A DNA stretch of 58,748 nucleotides from Pirellulales bacterium (GCA_035533075.1 DATLUO010000104.1:1-58748); one strand, 5' to 3'. Shown: positions 25,401 through 33,321, counted from the first letter of the stretch. Made by a program: numbers and translations. The notes: a model not told the origin generated them from the sequence alone.

Positions 25401-28043
25401 GGCGAACTTGCTGGTGAGCGCTTTCGCCCAGACGACGCTCCCGCTGGACGAACTCAGCTTGGCGACGAAGTCGTTGGGCGATGAACCCGCGGCACTGGTG
25501 AGCTTGGTGCTTCCGAACGTCGCCGTCGCTTCGAAAATACCCGTGATGACCGGGTTCCCGGCAGGATCAACGGCTGCGGAGTCGGCCATATCGTCTGATG
25601 CCCCGCCGTAATTGACCGCCCATTGCGCATTGCCGCCCGGCGAATACTTGACGACGAAGACATCGCTGCCGCCCGCGCTGGTCAGCGTCGTGGATGTCGG
25701 GGTGTTGACGGTGGCGCTCCCCGTGAAGCCACCCACGACATAAGCGTCACCCAAAGGGTCGACGGCCAGTCCGGAGTTGAAGTCCTCGGCGCCGGAAATC
25801 ACCGTGGTCGCCCAGAGCGGATTGCCGTTGCTGTCAAACTTGGCCAAATACGCCATATTGGCGTTTTTGGCGTCGCTGAGCGCGAGCGGGCCGATGGTCG
25901 TGTTTCCCGTCAGCACGCCGGACAGATAGAGGTTGCCAAAGCCGTCCAGCTTCAGCGTCGGGGCATACTGCCAGAGGTCGCTCACCATTTGCTGGACCCA
26001 CAGCAAGCTGCCGTCGGGAGCATACTTGGCGATGAAATCGTTGGGAGCGTAGGTCGTCGAAAGCGTCACCCCTCCGGCCCCTGAGCCGAACGTCGTGGTC
26101 CCGTCGAAATTGCCGGCCACGTAGATGTCGCCGAGGCTGTCGGCGACAATCGAGCTTCCGTAGGTGAATCCGATCGACGGGATTCCAAAAGCCAGGCCGA
26201 AGTTGTTCGTCACGACCTGCTCGAACCCGGCGTTGACGATCACCGACTGCCCCGGCGAGACGGTGATCGCGCCGCTATCGCCGGTCAGGGGCGAGACGTT
26301 GCTGGCGATCGTCGGATCGGTGCCCACGTTTTCCGTCGCGAAGGTGTCGCCTGGCGGAAGCGAGACCTGCACGTAATAGCTCTGGTTGACCGACACGCCG
26401 TTGAAGCTGTACAAGCCCAGCGAGTCCGTCACCGTGGTGGCGACCTGCGTGCCGCTGCCCGGCGTGCCGGTGAATAACGCCACGGGCACGCCGCCCACTC
26501 CCGCTTCCGTCGACTCGCGGATGTTGTCGCCGTTTTGGTCGTTCCATACGACGCCGCCGATCTGGTTATGAAAATAATTGAGGCCCCAGAGAAAGCCGTC
26601 CCAGATGGCGTTGGCTGGCACATTGTCGGCGGGACCGTTTCCTGGATTGAAGTTGATCGTGTTCGAGTACGATCCGCAGGCGTAGACATAGGCGCCGCCG
26701 GCGGCCGAGGCGGTGGCAACGCCGTAGCCTTGGTCGGTACCGTTTTCACCCGCGGTTGCGACCCAGAGAAAACTCCCTTGGCTGGTCAGCGCCGAGACAT
26801 AAACATCGTCGCCGCCGGCGCTGGTTCGCAGTTGGCTGCCGTTGGGATCGAAATTGGCGATGCCGTCATAGTAACCGACCGTGTATACGTTCCCGCTGGC
26901 ATCGGTCGCGATGTCCTCGGGCTGCAAGCCGCCGATGCCAATGCCGGTGTTGTGCAGATCGGCGGCCCAATCGAAGTTGCCGGACGAATCGAGCTTGAGC
27001 ACGAAAGCATCGTGAAAGACGAAATCGGCCGAGGTATTGAGGTCGCCGCCGTTGGGATCGAGCTCCACGGGGCCGCCAAAGGTTCCCGTGTTATAGATGT
27101 TGCCTTGCGCGTCCACGGCGATTCCGTAGCCTTCGGCGCTGCCGTCGCCGGCGGTGGTATTGGCGTTGAGCTTCTTGGCCCAAACATAGTTGCCGTTGGT
27201 GTCGAGCTTGAGCAGGAAGTCGGTGGAGAAAAACGTAGTGAGGTCGTGAGTTCCGGGGGCCGCTGGATCGAAGTCGACCTGGGAAAACGGACTGGAAAAC
27301 TCGCCGGTGACGTAAGCGTTGCCTTGCGCATCGACGGCGATGCCTCGACCATCTCCGCTTCCCTTGCCGGTGCCGGTGTCGCCGTAGGCGTTGACCCACA
27401 GCAGAGCGCCGGTAGGGTCGAATTTCGCCACCAGAATGTCGCCGGTTTTGGTAGTCAACGTTTTCGCGTTTTGCCCGGTGCCAATCGTCGCCGTGCCGTT
27501 GAAGTGGCCGGTGATGTAGGCGTTTCCCGAACTATCGGCGGCCACGCCATACGCCACGTCATCGTCGCTTCCGCCGAACGATTCGGCCCAGACAAAGTTT
27601 CCGTTACTGTCGAGCTTGGCTAGATAGCCGTCGTTTCCGCCGGCCGAAACAAGCGCGGTGCTGCCGAACTTGGCCGGGCTGCCGGCGCCATTGCTGAAGT
27701 TGCCGGCAATGTAGATGTCGCCGCTGTTGTCAACGGCCAGGCTCTCTTTCTGATTGATGCCCGATGAAGCCGTGTACGGCGACGACCAAATCTCCGTGCC
27801 GTCGGGGGCGAATTTGTAAACCGCGTCCGTGGCAAGTTCATAGACATTGCCGGCCGCGTCGGCGCGGATTGCAAACGCCTGCTCGGCGTTCGGACCCGGC
27901 CCCGCGATGGCAAAACTGAGGTTTGCGGCCAACATTGCCCGTTGCTCGAGCTGCTCGCCCCGGATGCGGCGTTTTGGCCATGCCGATACTGTTCGCCGAC
28001 GCGACGATGCGCGCGAGCGCGCACGACGGAAGAAGGATGCCAT
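18783..28043 (-). CDS. Giant secreted multidomain surface protein with DUF4214 tail
   Basis: 3086 residues from the ATG at 28043. A basic N-terminus ends in EQLEQRAMLAA, the planctomycetal LExR-type export leader. Residues about 40-490 and 610-1070 are beta-propeller-type repeats (SBBP-like, DSNGNFVWA, VDAQGNVYTTG). Between them, about 494-600, is an SdrD-B-like domain (IGGVVWNDQNGDN). About 1075-2770 hold fourteen cadherin/Ig-like repeats (DNGGTANGG.DTS.PQTFTITV). A further Ig-like domain with SVAAGSGMLVGD and GSFTYTP follows, then DUF4214 units (LYQQVLGRAPDAGGLAYW and similar) from about 2865 to the end. The role is probably adhesion or matrix. DUF4214 is often found at the end of exported calcium-binding-type proteins. 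No protease or glycosidase motif was seen. Confidence 0.9.
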   Translation of the reverse strand: MASFFRRARSRASSRRRTVSAWPKRRIRGEQLEQRAMLAANLSFAIAGPGPNAEQAFAIRADAAGNVYELATDAVYKFAPDGTEIWSSPYTASSGINQKESLAVDNSGDIYIAGNFSNGAGSPAKFGSTALVSAGGNDGYLAKLDSNGNFVWAESFGGSDDDVAYGVAADSSGNAYITGHFNGTATIGTGQNAKTLTTKTGDILVAKFDPTGALLWVNAYGDTGTGKGSGDGRGIAVDAQGNAYVTGEFSSPFSQVDFDPAAPGTHDLTTFFSTDFLLKLDTNGNYVWAKKLNANTTAGDGSAEGYGIAVDAQGNIYNTGTFGGPVELDPNGGDLNTSADFVFHDAFVLKLDSSGNFDWAADLHNTGIGIGGLQPEDIATDASGNVYTVGYYDGIANFDPNGSQLRTSAGGDDVYVSALTSQGSFLWVATAGENGTDQGYGVATASAAGGAYVYACGSYSNTINFNPGNGPADNVPANAIWDGFLWGLNYFHNQIGGVVWNDQNGDNIRESTEAGVGGVPVALFTGTPGSGTQVATTVTDSLGLYSFNGVSVNQSYYVQVSLPPGDTFATENVGTDPTIASNVSPLTGDSGAITVSPGQSVIVNAGFEQVVTNNFGLAFGIPSIGFTYGSSIVADSLGDIYVAGNFDGTTTFGSGAGGVTLSTTYAPNDFIAKYAPDGSLLWVQQMVSDLWQYAPTLKLDGFGNLYLSGVLTGNTTIGPLALSDAKNANMAYLAKFDSNGNPLWATTVISGAEDFNSGLAVDPLGDAYVVGGFTGSATVNTPTSTTLTSAGGSDVFVVKYSPGGNAQWAVNYGGASDDMADSAAVDPAGNPVITGIFEATATFGSTKLTSAAGSSPNDFVAKLSSSSGSVVWAKALTSKFASGQIIFDVVQPLNRIAVDAQGNVYTTGYFGLDAQLDPNNSTDAVTGINSQFISKLDGNGNFVWGKAVGGGKAYDVEGQGIAVDSSGNVYTTGSYSGTANFNPNGSPTDNLTSGSALYNVFISELDKKGNLVSAESYGGAGEDQGNAIAVDTFGNVYVTGVLGSGPTKFGPFTVGAASEQDLLVLRLGNTFGALVNAAPSFTIQGPQQSLPLNAPAQTVPGFLSNIVPGPPGENNEVLTFQITNDNPSLFSVEPSIDATGTLTYTPTPGAGGTADITVVAHNNGGTANGGSDTSAPQTFVISVGVNHAPTFTPGRDQAVLENSGAHGPVQWATNLSPGPPDEAGQTLNFIVTYTINSLNGSSNVPAGSTALFSVAPAIDSTGKLTYTLAPNVWGTAVVNVELHDNGGTAFGGNDTSSPQVFNINALFVNQPPSFVAGSDQTTNENSGPRSVANWATQILAGPPSEAGEQLTFIVNTDNDSLFSSLPAIDPTTGTLTYTPALDVSGVANVTVELRDNGGTANGGNDLSPQQTFSITVNFVNQPPTFTAGPDVAVDENSGAQAVTGWAKNISPGSLQQQQAGQTVNFTITTDNANLFSVPPAIDPTTGTLTYTPAPDEFGVANVTVELHNSGGTANGGNDTSLPQTFTITVNFVNHVPSFTEGGNQAVLENAGTQVIAGWASNISAGPPSEASQTLNFVVTTDNSALFPTLPSIDPVTGKLTYTPAADEDGVAHVSVKLHDNGGTANGGTDTSAVQTFTISVTFVNQPPSFTAGPNQSVHETPGPQTVAGWASNISVGPPNQVARSQSVNFIVTTDNDSLFSALPSIDPATGNLNYTPAVYATGIADVTVRLQNSGGTANGGVDTSAPQTFTITVTASNQPPSFTPGSDETLSGSFGQVAVPNWATNISNGPPNQAGQLLNFIISTDNAGLFLVPPAIDSSSGDLTFTPIPGMSGQANVTAALHNSGGTANGGIDTSAPATFLISVTFVNQAPSFTIPSSPPPAVDENAGSQRVSGWATSINAGPPDESYQKVNFTVTTDNNALFSVLPAIDPATGDLTYTPAPDANGVANVSVALHDNGGTANGGNDTSRLQKFAITVNPVNQAPFFSGGPSVQVSENSGRQTFSGWASGMNAGAPNEASQALNFVVTTDNASLFAVAPQIDPTKGDLTFTPATNVDGTATVNVALHDDGGTQNGGHDTSAAQSFTIAVAFVNQPPSFIGGQSAVSKEENAVIASSATPPTGAVTVNWMPLSGATGYDIYRGTSSGQENMLVGTVGGTATSFVDTGGGIVALPPTTNPTGLPAPVQTSLVASASGGTLASGTYYYEVTALGNPPPVDESTASVQQTVKAWATNINPGAPNQIDETLNFTVVNDNPSLFSTPPQIDPVTGDLTYTPAPNASGVAHVVAQLHNSGGTTNGGRDSSGKNAFTITVNFVNQPPSFVTANPNPPAANENSGAQTVVGFATQISPSSTYPPAANQANESVQFTVKPVTNGALFTQTGQPAIDASGNLTYTLNPNVFGTSTVTVTAENNGGAANGGVDASQPQTFTITANFVPQPPSFTSLTPKAVWNEDSGKASFSGFAAASPGIDGDQQNETISYLATSVATTGQPLFASTGQPSIHADGTLTFTPGTHVFGTATVTVVAQETGGALGANVVSSHPVTFQIEIDQVDHPPTKAQGLPDVSVNENAADFVFSNAAVSKVFDDVDVDLHLGDQLRLSAASDTPNLVTASLSGSDPSTATLTLHFLPDQYGTATIDLKATDNAGASADDKISVTVYQSNEPPSFTPGGNLQVVMNAGPQSAPWAGKIVDGKDDPATDTLNFATSILSATNPNLFSSPPTVDSKTGILSFTPAANQFGTATIAVALYNSGGTLHGGSDTSPVQTFQIEVAGQPTAVNHSYLLRTGAAASVAAGSGMLVGDHDPSGLPLSARLVSPPSSGSVRLNADGSFTYTPSASFQGSDSFTYQVTNGVAVSNVATVTITSEQAAIVDKLYQQVLGRAPDAGGLAYWTQQVGAGQPYGTVAQGIFESDERLDPIIEGYYQQFLLRPADTAGLAYWDQVWKDSGGPEQVISGMISSPEFYASAAAARPDLSSNAAWVTALYQRLLNREPDSGGLQYWTNNLSSGQMTLVDVVNGFEYGTENFQNLTTHFFQQYLGRNPTAAELAGYVQQFEQGATDADIQIELINLPEYRNSPPPPATGTLELLS
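19730..24820 (-). repeat. Fourteen tandem cadherin/Ig-like protein repeats
   Basis: Each unit is about 110 residues and begins NQPPSF or a variant, then ENSG..TV.GWA..I..GPP, LNF.VTTDN..LFS, PAIDP.TG.LTYTP and HDNGGTANGG.DTS. Repeats 3-9 are the most alike; the later ones (11-14) diverge. The DNA is similar but not identical between units, so the array is old rather than a recent expansion. Confidence 0.85.
21379..21705 (-). other. Fibronectin-III-like insertion within repeat 10
   Basis: Repeat 10 starts normally (NQPPSF, EENAV) but is interrupted by about 109 residues resembling an FN3 unit (VTVNWMPLSGATGYDIYRG, then SGTYYYEVTAL). It then resumes with QQTVKAWATNINPG. Confidence 0.65.
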
Positions 28044-28254
28044 GATCGAGGCCCGCTCTGGATGTATCGTGATGAGATCTTGCCCGAAAGTTCGTTGCCG
28101 CACCTGGCAACGTGCCGACGGTTCCCACCCCCCTGCGTAGACCGCCCGCTAAGGGGCTGTTGTAGGTTGCCTCTACGGCAAAGTCAAGAAAATTCCACGC
28201 TGATACGCTGATTGGCGTAGGGACGGCCCAGGAAGGTGGAAGGCCATCCTCCGC

Positions 28255-29439
28255 TCACCGCAGAATCGGCGGCACCGCGGTTTGCAGCGGGCCGCCGGTG
28301 ACATGGACGTAGTCCGCGGCATCGATGAAGACGTTGACCTCGCTACGGACCCCAAAATCGGGCAAGTAAATGCCCGGCTCGATGGAAAAGCAGGTGCGCG
28401 GCAGCACCCGCCGCTCGTCGTGGGTTTCCAGGTCGTCCATGTTCGCGCCGTTGCCGTGCGTCTCGCGGCCGATGCTGTGGCCGGTGCGGTGGACAAAATG
28501 CTCGCCGTAGCCCGCCGCGTCGATCACGCCCCGCGCGGCCTGATCGACTTGCCAACCGCATAGCCGCTCGCCGCTGGCAAACGCCCGCCGTACCCGCTCG
28601 ATGGCCGCGTCGCGTGCCTGGGCGACAATCTGGAAAACGTCTTCATACCGCGTCGGCACCGTCTGGCCCGCAAAGCCGACGCGGGTCAAGTCGCTGTACA
28701 CGGCGTCGGCATGGTCGAGCTTGCCCCACAGGTCGATCAGCACGAAATCGCCGCGGCGAATCCGTCCCTCGTCGCCCGGCCGCGGCTCGTAGTGTGGATC
28801 GCCGCTGTGTTTGCCCACGGCCACGATCGGCGGATGATCGGTCACCAGTCCCGCTTGGCGAAAGAAATCGAGAATCGCCTGCTGCACTTCGAGTTCGTGG
28901 ATGCCGTCGTCTTGGGCCGCTCGTGAGGCGATGAGCCGCCAAGCATGATCGTAGGCGGCGGTCGTGTGCTTCTCGGCGGCCAGGTGCATCCGCCATTGCT
29001 CGTCGCTCCACGTCGCTTCGAACCGCTGCACGAGATCGCCCGACGAAACCACCTCGACGCTCTGCGCCCGGACGGCTTCGATCGTGCCGGCATCGACGCG
29101 CGAGATATACGGAATGGCGTTCTGCGGCGAATACTCCATCGCCACCCGCCTCATGCTCGACAGCAGCGCCGCCAGCCCCGCGTCGAGGTCTTGCCAGCGC
29201 GAGTAAACCTGCCGTTTGCCCGGCAAATGGTCGAGCGCGCCTGATTCGATGCGGTGTACGAGCTTTCGCGGTTGCCCTTTCGCGGGCACGCAATAATAGA
29301 ACCGCCGCGTGGTGACGGCATCGTCGCGAATCTGCAAAATGCGTCGCGCCAGCACATTGCTGCCGCGGAAGTCGTAGAATAACCAGCCGTCGAGTTGGGC
29401 CTCGACGAGCTCGGCTTGGATGGCCGCTAGTTCGAACAT
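28255..29439 (-). CDS. M24 family metallopeptidase (Xaa-Pro aminopeptidase-like)
   Basis: 394 residues, start ATG preceded by GAGGAAC. The N-terminal creatinase-like domain spans about 1-165. The pita-bread catalytic domain shows all five metal ligands in order: Asp in VLIDLWG, Asp in VYSDLTR, His in HRTGHSIG, Glu in SIEPGIY and Glu in SEVNVF. Members remove N-terminal residues before proline using two metal ions, in the cytoplasm. It is monocistronic, facing away from the glycosyltransferase gene. The 151-base gap to the giant gene's start shows no feature. Confidence 0.9.
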   Translation of the reverse strand: MFELAAIQAELVEAQLDGWLFYDFRGSNVLARRILQIRDDAVTTRRFYYCVPAKGQPRKLVHRIESGALDHLPGKRQVYSRWQDLDAGLAALLSSMRRVAMEYSPQNAIPYISRVDAGTIEAVRAQSVEVVSSGDLVQRFEATWSDEQWRMHLAAEKHTTAAYDHAWRLIASRAAQDDGIHELEVQQAILDFFRQAGLVTDHPPIVAVGKHSGDPHYEPRPGDEGRIRRGDFVLIDLWGKLDHADAVYSDLTRVGFAGQTVPTRYEDVFQIVAQARDAAIERVRRAFASGERLCGWQVDQAARGVIDAAGYGEHFVHRTGHSIGRETHGNGANMDDLETHDERRVLPRTCFSIEPGIYLPDFGVRSEVNVFIDAADYVHVTGGPLQTAVPPILR

Positions 29440-29489
29440 GGCGGGTTCCTCGTAGAAAACGGCATGGTAGCAGTGGCCTGTGGCCCGTG

Positions 29490-29652
29490 ACTAGGGATGA
29501 GGGATGAGGGATGCGGGATGCGACGATTTTGGATTTTGGATTGCGGATTTTGGATTCAGGTCTTGGGTCTTTCTGCTCCACGCCTGGCTTGCAATTGCCA
29601 ATTTGCAATTCGCAATTGGCAATTTCCCCTGAACGCTGAACCCTGAACCCTC
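29490..29652. repeat. Low-complexity intergenic repeats
   Basis: Short degenerate repeats: GGGATGAG units, then TTTTGGATT units, then alternating AATTGGCAATT/GCAATTGC palindromes, then CTGAACCCTGAACCCT. The sequence is AT-richer than its surroundings and fills the gap between divergent genes. No gene is seen. Confidence 0.6.
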
Positions 29653-29654
29653 CT

Positions 29655-30899
29655 ATGCACGCCATCTTGGTCGCCATCGGCAGCGCAGGCGACGTCCATC
29701 CCTTCGTCGGCCTCGGCCTGCAACTCGCGGCGCGCGGACACCGCGTGACGCTGCTGGCCAGCGGATACTTCGAAAAGCTGGCCCGGCAGGCGGGCTTCGA
29801 TTTTGTGCCGGTCTTCAGCGCCGACGAATTCTTGGCCCTGCTCAAAAATCCCCGCGCCTGGCATCGCTTCCGGGGCTTCATCGAGTGCTTCCGTGGCGGC
29901 GTGCTGCCGACCATCGAACCCACATATCGTGCCATCGCCGATCGCTATGTGCCGGGCGAGACCGTCGTCGTGGCCTCGACCTTGGGCATCGGCGCCCGCT
30001 GTGCGCAGGAGCGGCTAGGCGTGCCGCTGGTGTCGGTCCACCTCTCGCCTTCGGTGTTCCGCAGCGACTATCAAAACCCCGTGCTGCCGGGCATGTTCTT
30101 GCCCGACTGGCTGCCCGGCCCACTCAAGCGGTCGCAATACTGGCTGGCCGACACGTTGGTGATCGAGCCGTTGCTGCGGGGGCCGCTGAACGAGTTCCGT
30201 CGTTCGATCGGACTTCCTCCCGTGAAAGGGATCCTTTCGCAGTGGCACAATTCGCCGCACGGCGTTTTGGGGCTTTTTCCGTCGTGGTTCGCCGCACAAC
30301 AGCCCGATTGGCCGGCCCAGACGGTGCTGGCCGGCTTTCCGCTGTACGATGAGCGCGGCTTAAGCCCGTTCGATGAAGACCTGGTCGCGTTTTTGGATTC
30401 CGGCGGTCCGCCGATCGTGTTTACGCCCGGCTCGGCAATGCTGCACGGCCGCGAGTTTTTTCAGGCTGCGGCCGAGGCTTGCGTGCTGCTGGGCCGCCGG
30501 GGCATCTTGCTAACGCGGTTCCCCGAGCAAGTTCGGCGAGCGTTGCCGGCGTGCGTGCGGCACTTTTCCTACGCGCCGTTCAGCGAGCTGTTGCCGCGCG
30601 CCGCGGCGCTGGTCCATCACGGCGGCATCGGCACGCTCTCGCAAGGCTTCGCGGCCGGGCTGCCGCAGCTTGTGATGCCGATGAGCTTCGACCAGCCCGA
30701 CAACGCGGCCCGCTTGAGGCGGCTCGGCGCGGGTGCCTCACTCCCGCGCAAGCGTTTTCGGGGCGCGACGGTGGCAGCGGCCCTGGCGGAATTGCTAAAC
30801 TCTTCACAGGTCGCCGCACGCTGCCGCCAACTGGCCGAACGGCTGGCGGCGGAGCGGCCGCTGGAAACCGCCTGTGATCTGATCGAGGGTCTGGCATGA
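29655..30899 (+). CDS. GT1-family glycosyltransferase (UGT/MGT type)
   Basis: 414 residues with the GT-B layout. The N-terminal acceptor half begins AILVAIGSAGDVHPFVGLG. The C-terminal donor half carries the family signature HHGGIGTLSQGFAAGLPQ followed by PMSFDQPDNA, which binds a nucleotide sugar. Such enzymes glycosylate lipids or small hydrophobic molecules in the cytoplasm. The acceptor cannot be told. Its stop overlaps the polX start by four bases (ATGA), indicating co-translation, although no functional link is obvious. Confidence 0.9.
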   Translation: MHAILVAIGSAGDVHPFVGLGLQLAARGHRVTLLASGYFEKLARQAGFDFVPVFSADEFLALLKNPRAWHRFRGFIECFRGGVLPTIEPTYRAIADRYVPGETVVVASTLGIGARCAQERLGVPLVSVHLSPSVFRSDYQNPVLPGMFLPDWLPGPLKRSQYWLADTLVIEPLLRGPLNEFRRSIGLPPVKGILSQWHNSPHGVLGLFPSWFAAQQPDWPAQTVLAGFPLYDERGLSPFDEDLVAFLDSGGPPIVFTPGSAMLHGREFFQAAAEACVLLGRRGILLTRFPEQVRRALPACVRHFSYAPFSELLPRAAALVHHGGIGTLSQGFAAGLPQLVMPMSFDQPDNAARLRRLGAGASLPRKRFRGATVAAALAELLNSSQVAARCRQLAERLAAERPLETACDLIEGLA

Positions 30900-32617
30900 A
30901 TAACGCCCAAATCGCCAATGTGCTCGACGAAATCGCCGATCTGCTGGAGATCGAAAACGCCAACCCGTTTCGCGTGCGGGCCTATCGCAACGGCGCGCGG
31001 GCCGTTCGCGACCTGACCGAGACGGTCGAAACGATTCTCTGCGACGAAACGAGGAAGCTGACCGACATCACGGGCATCGGCAACGACCTGGCCGAAAAGA
31101 TCGCCACGCTCTGCCAGACCGGCAGCCTGCCGTTTCACCAGGAGCTGCTGGCCCACATTCCGGTGTCGGTGCTCGCGCTGATGCGCGTGCCCGGCGTCGG
31201 CCCGAAGAAGGCGGCGGCCCTGCACCGCGAGCTGAAGATCAGCACGCTCGAAGAGCTGCGCGAGGCGTGCGCGGCTCATCGCGTTCAGGCGCTGAAAGGC
31301 TTCGGCGCGAAGACCGAGCAGACCATCCTGGCCGGATTGCAGTTGGCCAGCTCCGCGCAGCAGCGCATGACGTGGGCCGAGGCCGACGATTTTGCCCGAT
31401 CGCTGATGGCCCATCTGCGATCTTGCCCCAGCATCAAGGAGCTGGAGCCGGCGGGAAGCTATCGCCGGGGCCGCGACACCGTGGCCGATCTCGACCTGCT
31501 GGTCGTGTCGGGCAACGCCCACGAAGTGATGGACCGCCTGGCGGCTTTCGCCGGCGTCGAAAGCGTGCTGGCCCGCGGAGAGACGAAGATGTCGGTCCGC
31601 CTGGCGGGCGGGTTGCAGGTCGATCTGCGTGTCGTGCCCGAAGAATCGTTCGGCGCCGCCTTGCAGTATTTCACAGGGTCGAAGCAGCACAACGTGGTGT
31701 TACGCGGTTTGGCGAAGAACCGCGGGCTGAAGATCAATGAATACGGCGTGTTCCGCGGCAGCGACTACGTGGCCGGCCGCACGGAAGACGAAGTTTATGC
31801 GACGCTCGACCTGCCCTGCTTTCCGCCGGAGCTGCGCGAGGCGCGGCGGGAGTTCGAGTGGGCGGCGTCGGGGACGTTGCCGGCGCTAATCGAGCGCGGC
31901 GACATCCAAGGCGATCTGCACATGCACACCACGGCCACCGATGGCAAGGCGACCTTGGAAGAGATGGTCGCCGCCGCCCAACAGCGCGGGCTGAAGTACA
32001 TCGCCATTACCGACCATTCCAAGCGTGTTTCGATGGCCAACGGCCTCGATGCCGGCCGGCTGCGCGAGCAATGGGCCGAGATCGACCGGCTCAACCGGCG
32101 ATTGAAAGGCATCATGGTGCTCAAGGGCGTCGAAGTCGACATCCTGGAGAAAGGCGGTCTCGATCTCGCCGACGACGTGCTGTCCGAAGCCGATTGGATC
32201 GTGGCCAGTCTGCACTACGGGCAAAAGCAGCCGCGCGAGCAGATCACGCGGCGGATTCTGGAGGCGATCGAAAACCCCAACGTCTGCGCCATCGCTCATC
32301 CCACGGGCCGCTTGATCAATCGCCGGGCGGCGTATGACGTCGATCTTGACGCGATGATCAAAGCGGCCCGCAAGCACCGCAAGTTCCTGGAGCTGAACGC
32401 CCACCCCATGCGGCTCGATCTGGACGACGTGGCCTGCGCGGCGGCCAAAGAGCAAGGCGTGCCGATCGTCATCTCGACCGACGCCCACAACGTCGAGGGT
32501 CTCGACAAGCTGCGCTACGGCATTTTGCAGGCCCGCCGTGCCGGTCTGACGAAGGCCGACGTGGCCAATACGCGGCCCTGGCGCGAGGTGCGAAAAATGT
32601 TGGGGCGGGGTAAATAA
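30896..32617 (+). CDS. polX: DNA polymerase X family protein with PHP domain
   Basis: 573 residues, usual for bacterial PolX. The N-terminal helix-hairpin-helix part (1-150) contains TDITGIGNDLAEKI and MRVPGVGPKKAAAL. The polymerase palm has GSYRRGRDTVADLDLLV with Asp198 and Asp200, and a third Asp in VDLRVV. The PHP domain begins GDLHMHTTATDGKATLEEM near residue 340 and runs to the end with TDHSKR, HPTGR and STDAHN motifs. PolX fills short gaps in base excision repair, and the PHP part gives 3'-5' exonuclease or related activity. It starts within the glycosyltransferase stop codon. Confidence 0.95.
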   Translation: MNNAQIANVLDEIADLLEIENANPFRVRAYRNGARAVRDLTETVETILCDETRKLTDITGIGNDLAEKIATLCQTGSLPFHQELLAHIPVSVLALMRVPGVGPKKAAALHRELKISTLEELREACAAHRVQALKGFGAKTEQTILAGLQLASSAQQRMTWAEADDFARSLMAHLRSCPSIKELEPAGSYRRGRDTVADLDLLVVSGNAHEVMDRLAAFAGVESVLARGETKMSVRLAGGLQVDLRVVPEESFGAALQYFTGSKQHNVVLRGLAKNRGLKINEYGVFRGSDYVAGRTEDEVYATLDLPCFPPELREARREFEWAASGTLPALIERGDIQGDLHMHTTATDGKATLEEMVAAAQQRGLKYIAITDHSKRVSMANGLDAGRLREQWAEIDRLNRRLKGIMVLKGVEVDILEKGGLDLADDVLSEADWIVASLHYGQKQPREQITRRILEAIENPNVCAIAHPTGRLINRRAAYDVDLDAMIKAARKHRKFLELNAHPMRLDLDDVACAAAKEQGVPIVISTDAHNVEGLDKLRYGILQARRAGLTKADVANTRPWREVRKMLGRGK

Positions 32618-32867
32618 CGCGGTTTGGCTCGACGCATGGTGGAAGAACGTTTGGAAGGCCCGCTGGGAGAATCCGAACGATGTTAAAGCTGCGTACGATT
32701 CGGTAGACCGAGTGGGAGAATGCTACGTGTTTAACGTCTGCCGCAATCGCTATCGCTTGACAGTCAAGATCGTTTTTGCGCACGAGACGAAGGACGGGAC
32801 CGTCTTCATTAAACATGTGCTTACGCACGCCGACTACGACAAAGGTGGCTGGAAGGAGGATTGTTAA
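32610..32867 (+). pseudogene. HigB-family toxin remnant lacking a start codon
   Basis: A frame of 86 codons ends TAA two bases before the antitoxin ATG. Its translation is typical of HigB mRNA interferases: LDAWWKNVWKARWENPNDVK, YVFNVCRNRYRL and HVLTHADYDKGGWK. The first roughly 20 residues of the family, normally MxxI....L..F, are missing. Upstream in the same frame there is no ATG, GTG or TTG before an in-frame stop inside polX, and the frame overlaps polX by eight bases. The earliest start inside is a GTG that would remove about half the protein. The gene therefore appears truncated at its 5' end, unless it uses a non-standard start. The sequence is less GC-rich than its neighbours, suggesting acquisition. 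Confidence 0.75.
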
Positions 32868-32869
32868 GC

Positions 32870-33271
32870 ATGAGCGCGACCACTAGCCAAGACCAGTTTG
32901 TTGCTCTCGTTCAGTTTTTTGCTCCACGACCGATTCGCACAAAGAAGCGACTGCGGACGGCCTGCCAGGAGATTGATCGTCTGATGCGGCGACCAAAACT
33001 GTCGGCCGACGAGCGAGACTATTTGGAACTCCTCAGTATTCTCGTCGAGAAATACGAAGCGTCGCAGATACCGCCCCCGGATGTGTCGCAGGGAGAAATG
33101 CTTGACCACCTTTTGGAAGCTAAAGCTGTGACACAGGCCCAAGTGGCCAAGGCGACGGGGATCTCGGCAAATCTGCTTTCCAACGTCCGCGCCGGCCGGC
33201 GCGAACTGAGCAAGGAAAACGTCCGCCGGCTGTCGGCATACTTCAACGTATCGCCCGCGGTTTGGCTCTGA
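32870..33271 (+). CDS. HigA-like Xre-family antitoxin
   Basis: 133 residues from the ATG at 32870, behind AAGGAGG. The C-terminal half is an Xre helix-turn-helix (VTQAQVAKATGISANLLSNV, RRELSKENVRRLSAYFNVSP). The N-terminal half (DEIDRL-like helices, ADERDYLELLSILVEKYE) matches the usual long HigA layout. In intact systems HigA binds HigB and represses the operon. Here its toxin partner upstream seems to lack an N-terminus, so the antitoxin may be an orphan that now only regulates. Base composition is more AT-rich than in adjacent genes. Confidence 0.87.
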   Translation: MSATTSQDQFVALVQFFAPRPIRTKKRLRTACQEIDRLMRRPKLSADERDYLELLSILVEKYEASQIPPPDVSQGEMLDHLLEAKAVTQAQVAKATGISANLLSNVRAGRRELSKENVRRLSAYFNVSPAVWL

Positions 33272-33321
33272 CGGCATCTGGGCTTACCGGTGCCGGTACG
33301 GGACGCATCGACGCACCTCGA

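Noticed and set aside
33285-33298. TACCGG-TG-CCGGTA palindrome after the antitoxin gene
   Set aside because: Too short and lacking a T-run to call a terminator, and not in a promoter-like position.
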